Of a DNA stretch of 64,000 nucleotides, positions 55,023 to 64,000 are shown piece by piece. Under the pieces are notes generated by a model that worked only from the letters and a program-made list of their open reading frames with translations, was not told the origin of the DNA and ran no database searches. The position numbers and the translations under genes were made by a program. Source of the stretch: Piezodorus guildinii. Lineage: Eukaryota > Arthropoda > Insecta > Hemiptera > Pentatomidae. How positions within the stretch are numbered: position 1 is the stretch's first letter; every line of letters starts with the position of its first letter. The stretch spans positions 20,918,635 to 20,982,634 of the forward strand of contig CM041294.1 in assembly GCA_023052935.1 (NCBI GenBank), read 5' to 3'.

Positions 55023-55826
55023 AACCTAAAATAGAATACATATTTAGCATCGAAATAAGGAAAAATAGTTAGAAGTATACATCAATGACCTGCCTCAAAG
55101 AGGAAAATTAATTTCATAAGATCAAAAAACGATTACTGCAATAATACAGTAAATATTGGCGACCCATCAAGAACGAAAGAGGCACAAATGAAATTAAAAC
55201 TGATATAAGGATAAACCACATAGATTCCTCCTTTGACATCTGTCAGAGAGCTTGTCTCAAAGTTTCGAAGAGCAGAATTTAGATGTTCAATATTTGTTTA
55301 ATCTTCGTCATTTAATTATTTCTATACTTAATTTATTTTAGTTTTTACATTCAGAATAAATTGTCTGTAATAATCTTAATGGTCATTGCTATTAAGTGTA
55401 GCAGAATTTAAAAAAAAATAAGGTACCCAAGCCAGACCTAAAATATGAAGCTACAACGTTAAAAAAAAAAGGAACATTCTTCTAATTGTAAAACATAGGC
55501 TGAATTTAATGTTCATTGGGACTAAAGCGCATTTTTAAACGCTAGCCTTTTAATTATAATATGTGATAAATGTTGTCACAAAATCAAACTGTGCAGTCTT
55601 AATTAATATGAGGCTTATACTTCATCGACTACAATGTGATAATTTTAGGCTATTTGGTAATTATTTGAAGAGATTCTTAGTGGATAAATTCCCTAATTTG
55701 TGTTACCTTCAAAATTATTAAGTTTTTTTTTCTTATAAAGTTTGTTTGGTTTTTTGAATGGTTAATCCAAGTTTCCAAGAGAAAAAAGGAGAGGTATTGG
55801 TAGAATTCTACTGACCATAGAATATA

Positions 55827-56100
55827 TATTATATTATAGAATATATTATAATATAGAATATATTTTATTATAGAATATAGAATATATATAATATTATAAG
55901 GCCGTGAACTGTTGCACGAACCAGATATTTTTTTAAAAATTAACAGTGTATTGACTAAAATAAGCATGATGCTATGCTTTCATAACCAGTCGGAAAATCA
56001 TCAAACCTACAATAAATACTTCTTGTATTCCTTTTAAATAAAATAATAGAGTTAAAGACTATCACATTCTTAATCAATTATTTTCAATTTCTTACCAGCT
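55827..56100. other. AT-rich DNA with imperfect TATAGAATATAT repeats
   Basis: 55820-55895 is built of TATAGAATATATT-like units. No gene. Confidence 0.6.
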
Positions 56101-56191
56101 CCTCTGGTAGCTCAGTTGGTAGAGCGGTGGACTGTAGATGGTGAAAGTGGCTGATATCCATAGGTCGCTGGTTCAAATCCGGCCCGGAGGA
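56101..56191 (+). tRNA. tRNA-Tyr (GTA) with 18-nt intron, second gene
   Basis: The exon sequence is identical to the gene at 22870-22960, with anticodon GTA at 56134-56136. The 18-nt intron (56138-56155) differs from the first gene's at several positions but keeps its length and the GAT end. A TTTTTT terminator is at 56194-56199. Both look functional; the intron differences show they are not a very recent duplicate. Confidence 0.95.
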
Positions 56192-56257
56192 TATTTTTTG
56201 AAATATGTAATATAGATTATATATGCAAAAATAAGTAACCTAATAATGTTACCTTTT

Positions 56258-56935
56258 TACTTACACGGAAATGAAAAGTCCTATGACATTGAAATTTTAT
56301 ATTTAAGACCAATAGAGACCCGAGACGTTCCAAAACCTTTTTCATCAAAATGGGCTTACCATAATAGCAACTTTATACCATGCATTTTGCACCTTTTTAT
56401 GACTTTCTCAATAACGGTGCCGATGATTTTGATTAAACTCGCTATATCAATGTAAAATTTAATGGGCTTTAATATCAGGTTTCATTCTGATTAAAATGGT
56501 CTGACACGGCTTAAAAACCGATATTTTAAACATTCTTCCTATAAAGTACCTTTAATTTTGTAGATTCTATAAAAATAACTATATTATCTTGTTACCACTG
56601 ATGAAAAACAGGTAAATATATAAATTGAATGAATTCGATACCCAACGAAAGGAGAAAGCAGAAACAATATTTTTCAAATGCTATTTTTCGTTTTTGAACA
56701 TTAGAACAGTAATATACATGTATAATATACCGTTGGAAAGCTAAAGATTTTAGAAAAAATATTATCTCATACACAAGCATTTAAAAGTTAATTGAGAGTG
56801 ATGCAAAACCGATAAAACTAAGTGATTATTTTACATAATAATATAATCGATTTTTTATAATAATATAATATGTTGTAAGTTCGATTATAGTTTTGGGGGA
56901 ACATTTTCAAGCACATAATTAAATGAAGATTCAAT
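56258..56935 (-). mobile_element. HINE-like copy, internally deleted, with duplicated flank
   Basis: The left terminus TTTTTACTTAC jumps directly into the middle of the family (GAAATGAAAAGTCC), missing about 180 bp including the microsatellite. The right part ends in sequence (TTGTAAGTTCGATTATAG and onward to 56933) that is also found at the end of the copy at 58068-58682. Confidence 0.6.
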
Positions 56936-56941
56936 TAATTT

Positions 56942-57300
56942 ATTTTTAAATTTATTTATTGAGATTTACTACAATTTGTTTCATAATGAACAGTAGTGAT
57001 GTGATAATGTGATACACATTCATACATTTTTTTATTCGTTTAACTTACTTTTATGCAACTATGGCTAATCGGACGATGCTACAGTGGGAGTCCTAAATTT
57101 TGCCTATCCAGGTTTTATTAGGATAGGGATCTTTAATGAGTACCTGACATCGCACAGGCTCGGGACCACCTTTTAACGTCCCCTCCGAAGGACGGCGTAA
57201 CTAAGGATATTTTACTCCCATTAAAAAATCCTAGGACCACCTGCGGGTTTGAACCCGTGACCTTTCACATTCATACAATAAAACAAGAAATTAGTAAACA
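56942..57300 (-). mobile_element. Jockey-A 3' UTR fragment split by SINE-A
   Basis: 56942-57026 and 57266-57300 match the Jockey-A 3' UTR (TTATTGAGATTTACTACAAT, ATAATGAACAGTAGTGAT, CACATTCATACAAT). The SINE lies between. Confidence 0.65.
57027..57265 (-). mobile_element. SINE-A copy, head-truncated, nested in Jockey-A
   Basis: Near-identical body to 22082-22374, but it ends within the tRNA head just beyond box B. The 12-bp repeat CACATTCATACA (57015-57026, 57266-57277) is its target duplication. The high similarity to the 22-kb copy indicates a fairly young insertion. Confidence 0.8.
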
Positions 57301-57904
57301 TAAAATTTAATCTAGCCTAATCTTCGCCAATACAAAAAAAAGAAGTGTATCTTTACTATTTCGGGACAAAAAAGAAACTAATACTTAAGTCTTGAAATAA
57401 ACTAGTTTAGCATAGTGCAGAATTATTTATCAATTTCACGGAAATTAAAACTTTTTTTTTTATATAATGGTTCAGAACAAAAATAATATTAACTTAGTTT
57501 CTTTGAAGGTTTTTCCTCTTCGAAAATTACAATGTTCAGAATTTTCAAGAGCCTTCTAAATGAGGTGCAGAGAGGAGCTTATATTTTTTCTCAAGGAAAA
57601 ACTCCAACAGGGTATCGTGAAATAAAACATTACGATCCAGCAGTAAATTACTTTCCCTTACTTAAATAAAACCTGGTTTTCATTCCATCGTTTAATACAC
57701 TTTTTTCTTTCAGAGTAATCATTTTGGACAAGTTCGCACCTTATTTATCTCATTCCTTCATAAAAGTATTATACATCTGAAATACTTTATTTTCTTGAAT
57801 AACGTTATAAACATATTTATGTTATAGCTCTTTATCATCTAATATTTTATTAATAGTGGTTTTCTGGCTACCTTCAAGTTATAAATCTATCCTAAGATTT
57901 CTTT
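57301..57904. other. Unassigned AT-rich DNA
   Basis: No gene or repeat seen. Confidence 0.4.
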
Positions 57905-58025
57905 GTTTTCGGAGGTGACTTAAAAGGTACTTAGATTAAGTTAATGTCCCTCTCCTAAATAAACCTGGATAGGCAAAAATTAGGACTCCCCACAGCAGCA
58001 TAAAATGACGATACATAAATAAACA
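57905..58025 (+). mobile_element. SINE-A fragment
   Basis: Keeps AAACCTGGATAGGCAAAAATT and CAGCAGCATAAAATGACG from the tail half. The head and middle are missing or degenerate. Confidence 0.6.
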
Positions 58026-58067
58026 AGGATAGCCGGTAGCAATGTGGGCTATTCTACCACGCAAAAT

Positions 58068-58682
58068 GTTGTAAAACCTTTTTCATCAAAATGGGCTTAC
58101 CAGAAGAGCCACTTTATACCGTGCATTTTGCACATTTTTATGACTTTCTCAATTACGGTGCCGATGATTTTGATTAAACTCGCTATATCAATGTAAAATT
58201 TGATGGGCTTTAATATCATGTAGGTTTCATTCTGATTGAAATGGTCTGTGTCAGTGTCGGCTTAAATACCGATATTTGAAACATTCTTCCCCTAAAGTAC
58301 CTTTAATTTTGTAGATTCTATAAAAATAACCATATTATCTTGTTACCACTGATGAATAACAGGTAAATATATAAATTGAATGAATTCGATACCCAACGAA
58401 AGGAGAAAACAAACAATATTTTTTAAATGCAATTTTTCCTTTTTTAACATAATAACAGTAATATACATGTACAATATACCGTTGGAAAGCTAAAGATTTT
58501 ATAAATAATATTATCTCATACACAAGCTTTTAAAAGTTAATAGAGAGTGATGCAAAGCCGATAAAACTAAGTGATTATTTTACATAATAATATAATCGAT
58601 TTTTTATAATAATATAATATGTTGTAAGTTCGATTATAGTTTTGGGGGAACATTTTCAAGCACATAATTAAATGAAGATTCA
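58068..58682 (-). mobile_element. HINE-like copy, 3'-truncated, part of a local duplication
   Basis: Aligns with 56320-56935 including the non-family tail (to AATGAAGATTCA at the right end). The two blocks are therefore a segmental duplication 1.75 kb apart rather than two independent insertions. Confidence 0.6.
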
Positions 58683-58689
58683 CATACAA

Positions 58690-58850
58690 CTTCCCTTTGG
58701 AAGGTGGGATCCGTCAGCATACTGCTGGTCACTAATAAAAAAAGCGTAGGGAGTGATACCCATCCCTACCCTATAACTGTAAACGAGAATGACGTTGTAG
58801 AATCCTTAACACGTCCACGTCTCACGGCCTTTGGAGCAAAAATATAATAA
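58690..58850 (+). mobile_element. SINE-B fragment, head missing
   Basis: Matches the body of the 19.2-kb SINE-B (GTCAGCATACTGCTGG, GCGTAGGGAGTGAT, CCTACCCTA) and ends in an AT-rich tail. The tRNA head is absent. Confidence 0.6.
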
Positions 58851-59529
58851 TAATAATTTAATATTATTCCTGACTACTTAGCATTCTATCCATAATTACT
58901 TTACTCTCACGGAAGTCGAGGTTCTCCGGCCTATCTTACCTGGTAGCAGTGACATTTCTACTCCCATGCCAATTTCTCTCAGCCGCTAATTAAACCGATT
59001 CCGGTAGCTCTCAATATACGTGTCATCTGCAAACTTTTAAATCCTTTCACGGTCCATTAAAACAAAATCGCACGCATAATAATTTAAAATCAATTGTTTT
59101 TGTTTAATCCTTAAATCCATTCACTAAATACAAGTATTTAGTTTTTATATTCGTTGTCTTGTTTAACAGCATCAGTAGATCATGCTGATGATATATTCGA
59201 ACTTAACAAAATAACAGCTACTCGAGGGACATAGTATTTACTATTATATTTTATTATTATTATTATTATCACTGCCTGGGAATTGTAATAATTTAATTCA
59301 TCCAATACCAAGCTTGGTATATTTTAGATATACGTCTCTGAGGAGGCAGCCCCTCCCCCTGAATCGGGAGCAGTGGACTGATTACCCGTTCTCCTTAAAT
59401 AGATTAATTAAGAAACCTCAATATTCAGAAGAAGCCAGACTGTGTCAATGATGACGACTACGGAACCATCACACTGACAAAAAATTATAATATTGGAACA
59501 TTTTATCCCTCCACACACTAGGAGCGCTT
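58851..59529. other. Unassigned DNA
   Basis: No gene or repeat recognised. Confidence 0.4.
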
Positions 59530-60127
59530 AGAGCACTCCTTATGAAATTTGACAAATATATATATGACATAGCAGCAATCTAGGAAGTGCGCTGGCTAGC
59601 CTCTCGAAAACAAATTCCATACCCTATACTATAACCCACAGAACTCCAGTAACACACAGATTGTTCAAACATCGAATTAAGGGTGTTTTGTAACCTTACC
59701 TTAATTGATTGCCACGCCCCAACGGAAGTGGCTGATGAGCAAGAAAAATAAAAAAAATCTACGAAGAGCTTGAAGTTATGCATGCATGCCCTAGATATGA
59801 TATCAAAATTGTTGTTGGAGACTTTAAATCAAAGGTCAGAAGAGAACCTGCATACAAGCCCACGATTGGATCCTACAGTACAACAGTTTTGCCACAAACT
59901 CTGGACTAACCATAGAAACTATGGATACAAATGGGCTTGTAGTAGCCAATTAAATCGATCACCTCTTAATCGACTTAAATCCAGTTTGATGAATATTAGA
60001 TCTTTCAGAGGAGTAAAAATGGATCATTATTACAGCACAGCCAAAATTAGAGTAAGGATATCCCTCAGCGGATGTTATAAAAATCAATCTGTAAAAAAAT
60101 ATAATAAAGATAAGCTGAAAGAGCCGT
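59530..60127 (+). pseudogene. RTE-type LINE endonuclease domain, decayed
   Basis: Broken plus-strand frames read DIAAI, stop, EVRW (family IQEVRW), then NLTLIDCHAPTEVADEQEK, IYEELEVMHACPRYDIKIVVGDFKSKV and REPAYKPTIGSYS, and finally KIRVRISL. These are the AP-endonuclease blocks at the N-terminus of RTE ORF proteins in order. Several stops and frameshifts are visible. It is the upstream part of an RTE protein; the C-terminal parts elsewhere in the window are separate insertions. A HINE-like copy cuts it off at 60128. Confidence 0.75.
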
Positions 60128-60590
60128 GTATGAAACATATAGTAAGTCAAAATATTGCGATCGTGAAAATTTTCGAATTATAGTTCACGGAAATACACAC
60201 TTTAGGGTTTCCTAAGTCTAAATTATTAAGTCAGACAAAAAAGTCTGTGTGTATGTGTTTGACTCTATGTGTGTGTGTGTGTGTTAAGTCTAACTCGAAA
60301 ACTATTGGTTTTATAAAACTGAAATTTTATATTTTTAAAAGTGTATATGTTACAGCAACCTTTTTTTAAATCGAAATCAGCGATCTAAAGAGGTAAATAC
60401 CAAGTATTTTGAACTATCTCACAAATCTCTCAAAAGCGGCTTCAACGATTCCAATTAAACTCGCCATATCGATGTAAACTTTAATGGGCTTTAATATTAA
60501 GTAAGTTTCATCCTGATTGAAATAGTCTGAAATAACTGCGCCGAGCTATAATATGTTCTTCCTTTAAAGTACTACCAAAGACTGATGTAT
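60128..60590 (-). mobile_element. HINE-like copy, diverged and partial
   Basis: Follows the family from just inside the 3' end (AATATTGCGATCGTGAAAAT) through a (GT)n tract (60271-60284) to TTCCTTTAAAGTACT. The 5' third is missing. This is among the most diverged copies. Confidence 0.55.
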
Positions 60591-60639
60591 TAATAGTATT
60601 TCTAACAAGATTTTTACTATTAATAGTTCTGCGCATGCG

Positions 60640-60955
60640 CATGAGTATAGCGGTCATCTTTCAAATCGGCTCTTGGATTTCTTGCTTTTTCAGTTGGATA
60701 TCACTTCAAAAAAGTCTTGAAAACATCACCAGGCTTCAGGATAACAACAACAGTAAATATTGGAGCAAACAACGGTAAGTTGGGTTACAATTTACACTGT
60801 AAAGTGAATGCTGAGTCACCTCTTCATATCAGCTGATATCCAATAGCTAGGCAAGGCTGGTCTTGCTTAACTTTTCTTAACTTATTTTTTTTTCCCCACA
60901 TCTGGTTATTATTTAATTATTTACCTTACATGAAACGCGATATTATCATCAAGTA
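60640..60955 (+). other. Probable 5' UTR of the Jockey-type element
   Basis: Sequence between the GC-containing GCGCATGCGCATGAG (about 60632-60646) and the ORF1 start. The exact 5' end is not defined by a target duplication because the 3' end lies outside the window. Jockey elements carry internal promoters here; I cannot show one. Confidence 0.4.
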
Positions 60956-62238
60956 ATGTCCTCCAAAGCTTCAACTAAAAGATCTAGATCTAGTGGTTCA
61001 ATCCCGTCTCCTACGAAACAAAGACCTCGCCGTGATACTAATAAAAGATTACAAGCAACCCCTTCAGGTACTAATTCAGAATCTGAACCAAAACCTGGCA
61101 CATCGTCACAAGGGATGACTGACGAATCGCCGTTTTTCACCCCAAATCCTTTCAGATTTTACATAATGAAAAAGAAAACATGGAATCTACTCCTATACCC
61201 AGTGAACCACGGCCTCCTCCAATATTTGTCAAAAATATTAGAAATTTCCAGTTGTTGTGTGCGCATTTGAACAAAATTACCGAATCTACCAGCTACTACT
61301 GTATGAGTAGAACCAATGATACCAAAATATCTCCTACTACTGCCGAGACATATAGAAAAATAGTGAAATACCTAACTGAAACCAAAGCAGATTTCCATAC
61401 CTACCAGCTACGCCAAGAGAGAGCTTTAAGGGTTGTAATCAGAAACTTACACCCCTCGACACCAGTTGAAGCTATTAAAGAAGAACTAACGGAGATGGGC
61501 TATAAAGTGCGGCAAGTCACTAACGTCCAAAAGGATAAAATTCCTCTACCTCTCTTTTTTGTGGATTTGGAACCAGCTGAAGGAGTTGAAAAAATCTATG
61601 ACCTCAATAGATTGTACTACTCCAGTGTAAGAGTTGAAAAACCTTACACAAAGAGAGAGATAATTCAGTGCCATAATTGTCAAGCATATGGTCATACTAA
61701 AACTTATTGTCATCACATACCACGCTGCGTGAAATGAGGTGAACAGCACAGGTCTGTGGAATGTACGAAACCAAAATCAACACCCGCTGTATGTGCTCAC
61801 TGCCACAAGGACCACCCGGCCAACTATAAAGGATGCCAAATCTATAAGGAACTCAGGACCAGGTTTCAAAAACCTCAAGTACTGGATGAAACAACAAGAC
61901 ATGCAAGCACCAGAAGAGAACCCTCTAAACGTATTGATGCCAATGTATCATTTGCCCACCTACTTGGATGTGGGAATCAAAGTACCGAAGCCGTGGCCCT
62001 GCCGGAACTAATAAATATACCTCAATCCATTCCGCATATACCTCTTTCTCAAAATGTAACCAATCCTAAGAATCCTAATCCACCACAAATCTCTCATATT
62101 CCTCCTCCTTCAAACGCCACAGACCTTACCAGTTTGATGACATCCTTTATCTCCGAAATGAAATCCCTTGTTATGCCTCTAATATCACTCCTTACGAACC
62201 TGGTATCAAATCTCATTCCTGCCTTACAAAAACCATAA
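60956..62238 (+). pseudogene. Jockey-type ORF1 (gag-like RNA-binding protein), broken
   Basis: The start at 60956 (MSSKASTKRSRSSGS) gives a basic, Ser-rich N-terminus. A one-base frameshift near 61150 leads into the frame containing PPPIFVKNIRNFQLLC, a conserved central domain (ALRVVIRNLHPSTPVEAIK, as in the region before the zinc knuckles of Jockey gags), and the CCHC knuckle CHNCQAYGHTKTYC. An in-frame TGA (61735-61737) then stands where the next knuckle's Cys codon is expected (CVK-stop-GEQH). A further knuckle CAHCHKDHPANYKGC follows and the frame runs to TAA at 62236. Normal product: RNA chaperone coating the element's RNA. Confidence 0.85.
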
Positions 62239-64000
62239 ATGACCTCACCTAATTCCTTATCCATTCTCCTTTGGAACGCAAATGGTGTTAGAACTCACAC
62301 TGACGAACTTACAGCCGTACTGCAAGACAAAAACATTGACGTTGCACTCATTACTGAAACTAGACTAACCACTAAACAGTACTTCAAAATACCAGAATCC
62401 ATAACATACCGGACAGACCATCCAGACGGCAAAGCCCATGCCGGTACTGCTGTCATTGTCCGCCGATCCATCACCCATCACTTACATCCACTTCCCGCCC
62501 ACGATTACCTACAAGCAACTTCCATTGTAATCAAAACCTTTTCCTTTCCGCTTATCATCGCATCAGCATACTGCCCTCCTAAACATCCTATTTCCTCTGC
62601 CCAATTTGGATCCTTCCTCAACTCCTTGGGAAATCACTTCATTTTGGGTGCCGACTTAAACGCTAAAAATCAACAGTGGGGTTCTAGAACCACCAATTCT
62701 CGTGGACGGACGTTGCAGTCTGCACTCAACTCCCGACGCTTTCATCTCCTACCTCCCGATTCTCCTACCTACTGGCCGACAGATCCTAACCGTAATCCTG
62801 ACATCCTCGACTTCTTCATCCACTGCGGATTAGGCTCCCTGAACTATTCCGTAACTCGCCTTGATGAACTATCCTCTGATCATAGTCCATTAATCCTAAA
62901 TGTATCCATAACTCCTATTCCGAAACCTTTCCCACCGTCATTCATTAGAGGCCCTGTCAACTGGAACCTCTTCCGCGAAATCCTTACCAATGATATTGAC
63001 CTCAGAGTACCTCTCAAAACCCAAACTGACCTTGATGATGCCGTATATTCCTTTACAACCACAATTCAACAAGCTGCCTGGACAGCCTCCTCTCCCAAAC
63101 AATCCCAAAGAATTCCTAACAAAAGCCATTTACCACAACACCTGAAGGACCCCATCAACACCAAACGCCGAGCCAGATCATTATGGCAACGCACCCGCCA
63201 CCCAGAAGATCGCCGTTCTTACAACTTTCTTTGCAGAAAATTAAAGCGGGAGTTGGCAATATTCCGTTCCCAATCCTACAATTCCTACCTCTCCTCTCTC
63301 TCGACTCGTGACAATTCCCTATGGAATGTCACGAAGAGAATTCTAACATCCCACACCATTTCCCACCCTCTCCGGCGCTGTGATAGTTCCTGGGCTGCTT
63401 CCGACAAGGATAAAGCCGAGGAATTCGCACAGCACCTTTCCAAAGTTTTCACTCCTCATCCTGAGCTCAATCCAACCCATACTGCGACAGTTGAAGAGTT
63501 CCTTATGTCACCAATACCACTATCCTTACCACCTAAAGCAGTTAATCCATCTGAGGTTAAATATCTTCTTAAAAAGCTTCCTCTCCGTAAATCCCCAGGA
63601 TACGACCTCCTTACTCCTCAGATCTTAAGACAACTTCCTCCCAAAGCCATTACATTTCTTGCATATCTCTATAACTGTATCCTACGCACTACCTATTTCC
63701 CTCTCATATGGAAACATTCAACTATCATCCTTTTCCTAAAACCAGGCAAACCTTCCCACAGCACTTCATCTTACAGACCTATTAGCCTGCTCCCGATCCT
63801 CTCCAAAATCTTCGAAAAACTCCTATTAAAACGAATCCTAGCCAAATCTCACAATTTTCCTTCACATCAGTTTGGATTTCGTCCTCAACATTCCACGGTT
63901 CACCAAGGACTCCGAGTTGTAGACCACATTTCCTCCGCCCTTGAGTGCAAGGAGTATTGTTCGGGTGCCTTTCTGGACATAGCTCAAGCTTTTGACCGGG
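62239..64000 (+). CDS. Jockey-type ORF2: AP endonuclease and start of reverse transcriptase (partial, runs off window)
   Basis: Open for all 587 codons to the window edge. The ATG directly follows the ORF1 stop, TAA|ATG, in the same frame. The endonuclease blocks are LLWNANGV (near the start), ITET with Glu40, GADLNAKNQQWGSR with Asp139 and Asn141, ILDFF, and SDHSPL with Asp214/His215; all expected catalytic residues are present. The RT region begins with LRKSPGYDLLTPQIL, FLKPGKP, SSYRPISLLP and FGFRPQHST. The last visible block is motif A, FLDIAQAFDR, with Asp580. RT motif C and the C-terminus lie beyond the window. It nicks target DNA and primes reverse transcription. It is undamaged here, unlike ORF1. 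Confidence 0.92.
   Translation, partial: MTSPNSLSILLWNANGVRTHTDELTAVLQDKNIDVALITETRLTTKQYFKIPESITYRTDHPDGKAHAGTAVIVRRSITHHLHPLPAHDYLQATSIVIKTFSFPLIIASAYCPPKHPISSAQFGSFLNSLGNHFILGADLNAKNQQWGSRTTNSRGRTLQSALNSRRFHLLPPDSPTYWPTDPNRNPDILDFFIHCGLGSLNYSVTRLDELSSDHSPLILNVSITPIPKPFPPSFIRGPVNWNLFREILTNDIDLRVPLKTQTDLDDAVYSFTTTIQQAAWTASSPKQSQRIPNKSHLPQHLKDPINTKRRARSLWQRTRHPEDRRSYNFLCRKLKRELAIFRSQSYNSYLSSLSTRDNSLWNVTKRILTSHTISHPLRRCDSSWAASDKDKAEEFAQHLSKVFTPHPELNPTHTATVEEFLMSPIPLSLPPKAVNPSEVKYLLKKLPLRKSPGYDLLTPQILRQLPPKAITFLAYLYNCILRTTYFPLIWKHSTIILFLKPGKPSHSTSSYRPISLLPILSKIFEKLLLKRILAKSHNFPSHQFGFRPQHSTVHQGLRVVDHISSALECKEYCSGAFLDIAQAFDR

Larger units (their letters stand above)
53240..55826. repeat. Inverted-repeat element, ~600-bp arms, nested insertions inside
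   Basis: Left arm 53240-53845 and right arm 55256-55826 are mirror images with moderate divergence. Examples are CCAATACCTC with GAGGTATTGG, TTAAGACTGCACAGTTT with its inverse, and CTGCTCTTCGAAACTT with its inverse near 55260. The interior holds a SINE-A copy split by a Jockey-B. No transposase is found. It could be a non-autonomous DNA transposon with long TIRs or a palindromic duplication; I saw no clear flanking duplication. Confidence 0.65.

Noticed and set aside
61180..61737. 185-codon ORF as a separate gene
   Set aside because: It is the middle part of Jockey ORF1 between the frameshift and the premature TGA, not an independent gene.

Overview
The window looks like a gene-poor, AT-rich piece of an arthropod (most likely insect) nuclear genome. 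The basis is: intron-containing nuclear-type tRNA-Tyr genes, tRNA-derived SINEs, Jockey- and RTE-type non-LTR retrotransposons, Penelope-like elements, pogo/Tigger DNA transposons, and three tandem copies of the arthropod telomeric motif TTAGG. I see no convincing multi-exon host protein gene. Almost everything recognisable is a mobile element, and several are nested. There is one 100-N assembly gap (47755-47854). Names such as 'Jockey-A', 'SINE-A' and 'HINE-like' are working labels of mine, not database names.

Layout. 355-10979: one composite Penelope-like insertion between 13-bp target duplications. It holds two tandem units on the minus strand (one 5'-truncated) joined head-to-head to a full unit on the plus strand. 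Two units keep an intact 977-codon reverse transcriptase/GIY-YIG ORF, and every pseudo-LTR carries a hammerhead ribozyme core. 11.3-19 kb: LINE 3' ends (Jockey, RTE), a 2.9-kb inverted repeat and the first copies of an abundant non-autonomous family that I interpret as Helentron-associated (HINE/DINE-like). 19-31.3 kb: two tRNA-derived SINE families, tRNA-Tyr, many HINE-like copies in both orientations, and a 5'-truncated Penelope copy with its own ribozyme. 31.3-42.5 kb: Jockey fragments, a ribozyme of a second Penelope family, two deleted Tigger elements that retain only the helix-turn-helix part, and long unassigned AT-rich DNA. 42.6-47.0 kb: a 4.36-kb foldback-type element with minisatellite tips and ~110-bp subrepeats in both arms. 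47-60.6 kb: RTE fragments, a second tRNA-Tyr, another large inverted repeat with a Jockey nested in a SINE, and a duplicated HINE-like block. 60.6-64.0 kb: the 5' part of a Jockey-type element whose ORF1 is broken but whose ORF2 (endonuclease plus start of reverse transcriptase) is open to the window edge.

How the parts work together. The non-autonomous families here (SINEs, HINE-like elements, foldback, deleted Tiggers) would depend on proteins encoded elsewhere. The only potentially active coding capacity in the window is the pair of Penelope ORFs and the Jockey ORF2. Nesting gives relative ages: Tigger and SINE-A insertions lie inside Jockey 3' UTR fragments, and a Jockey lies inside a SINE-A. 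The near-identity of the Penelope units makes that insertion one of the youngest events in the window.
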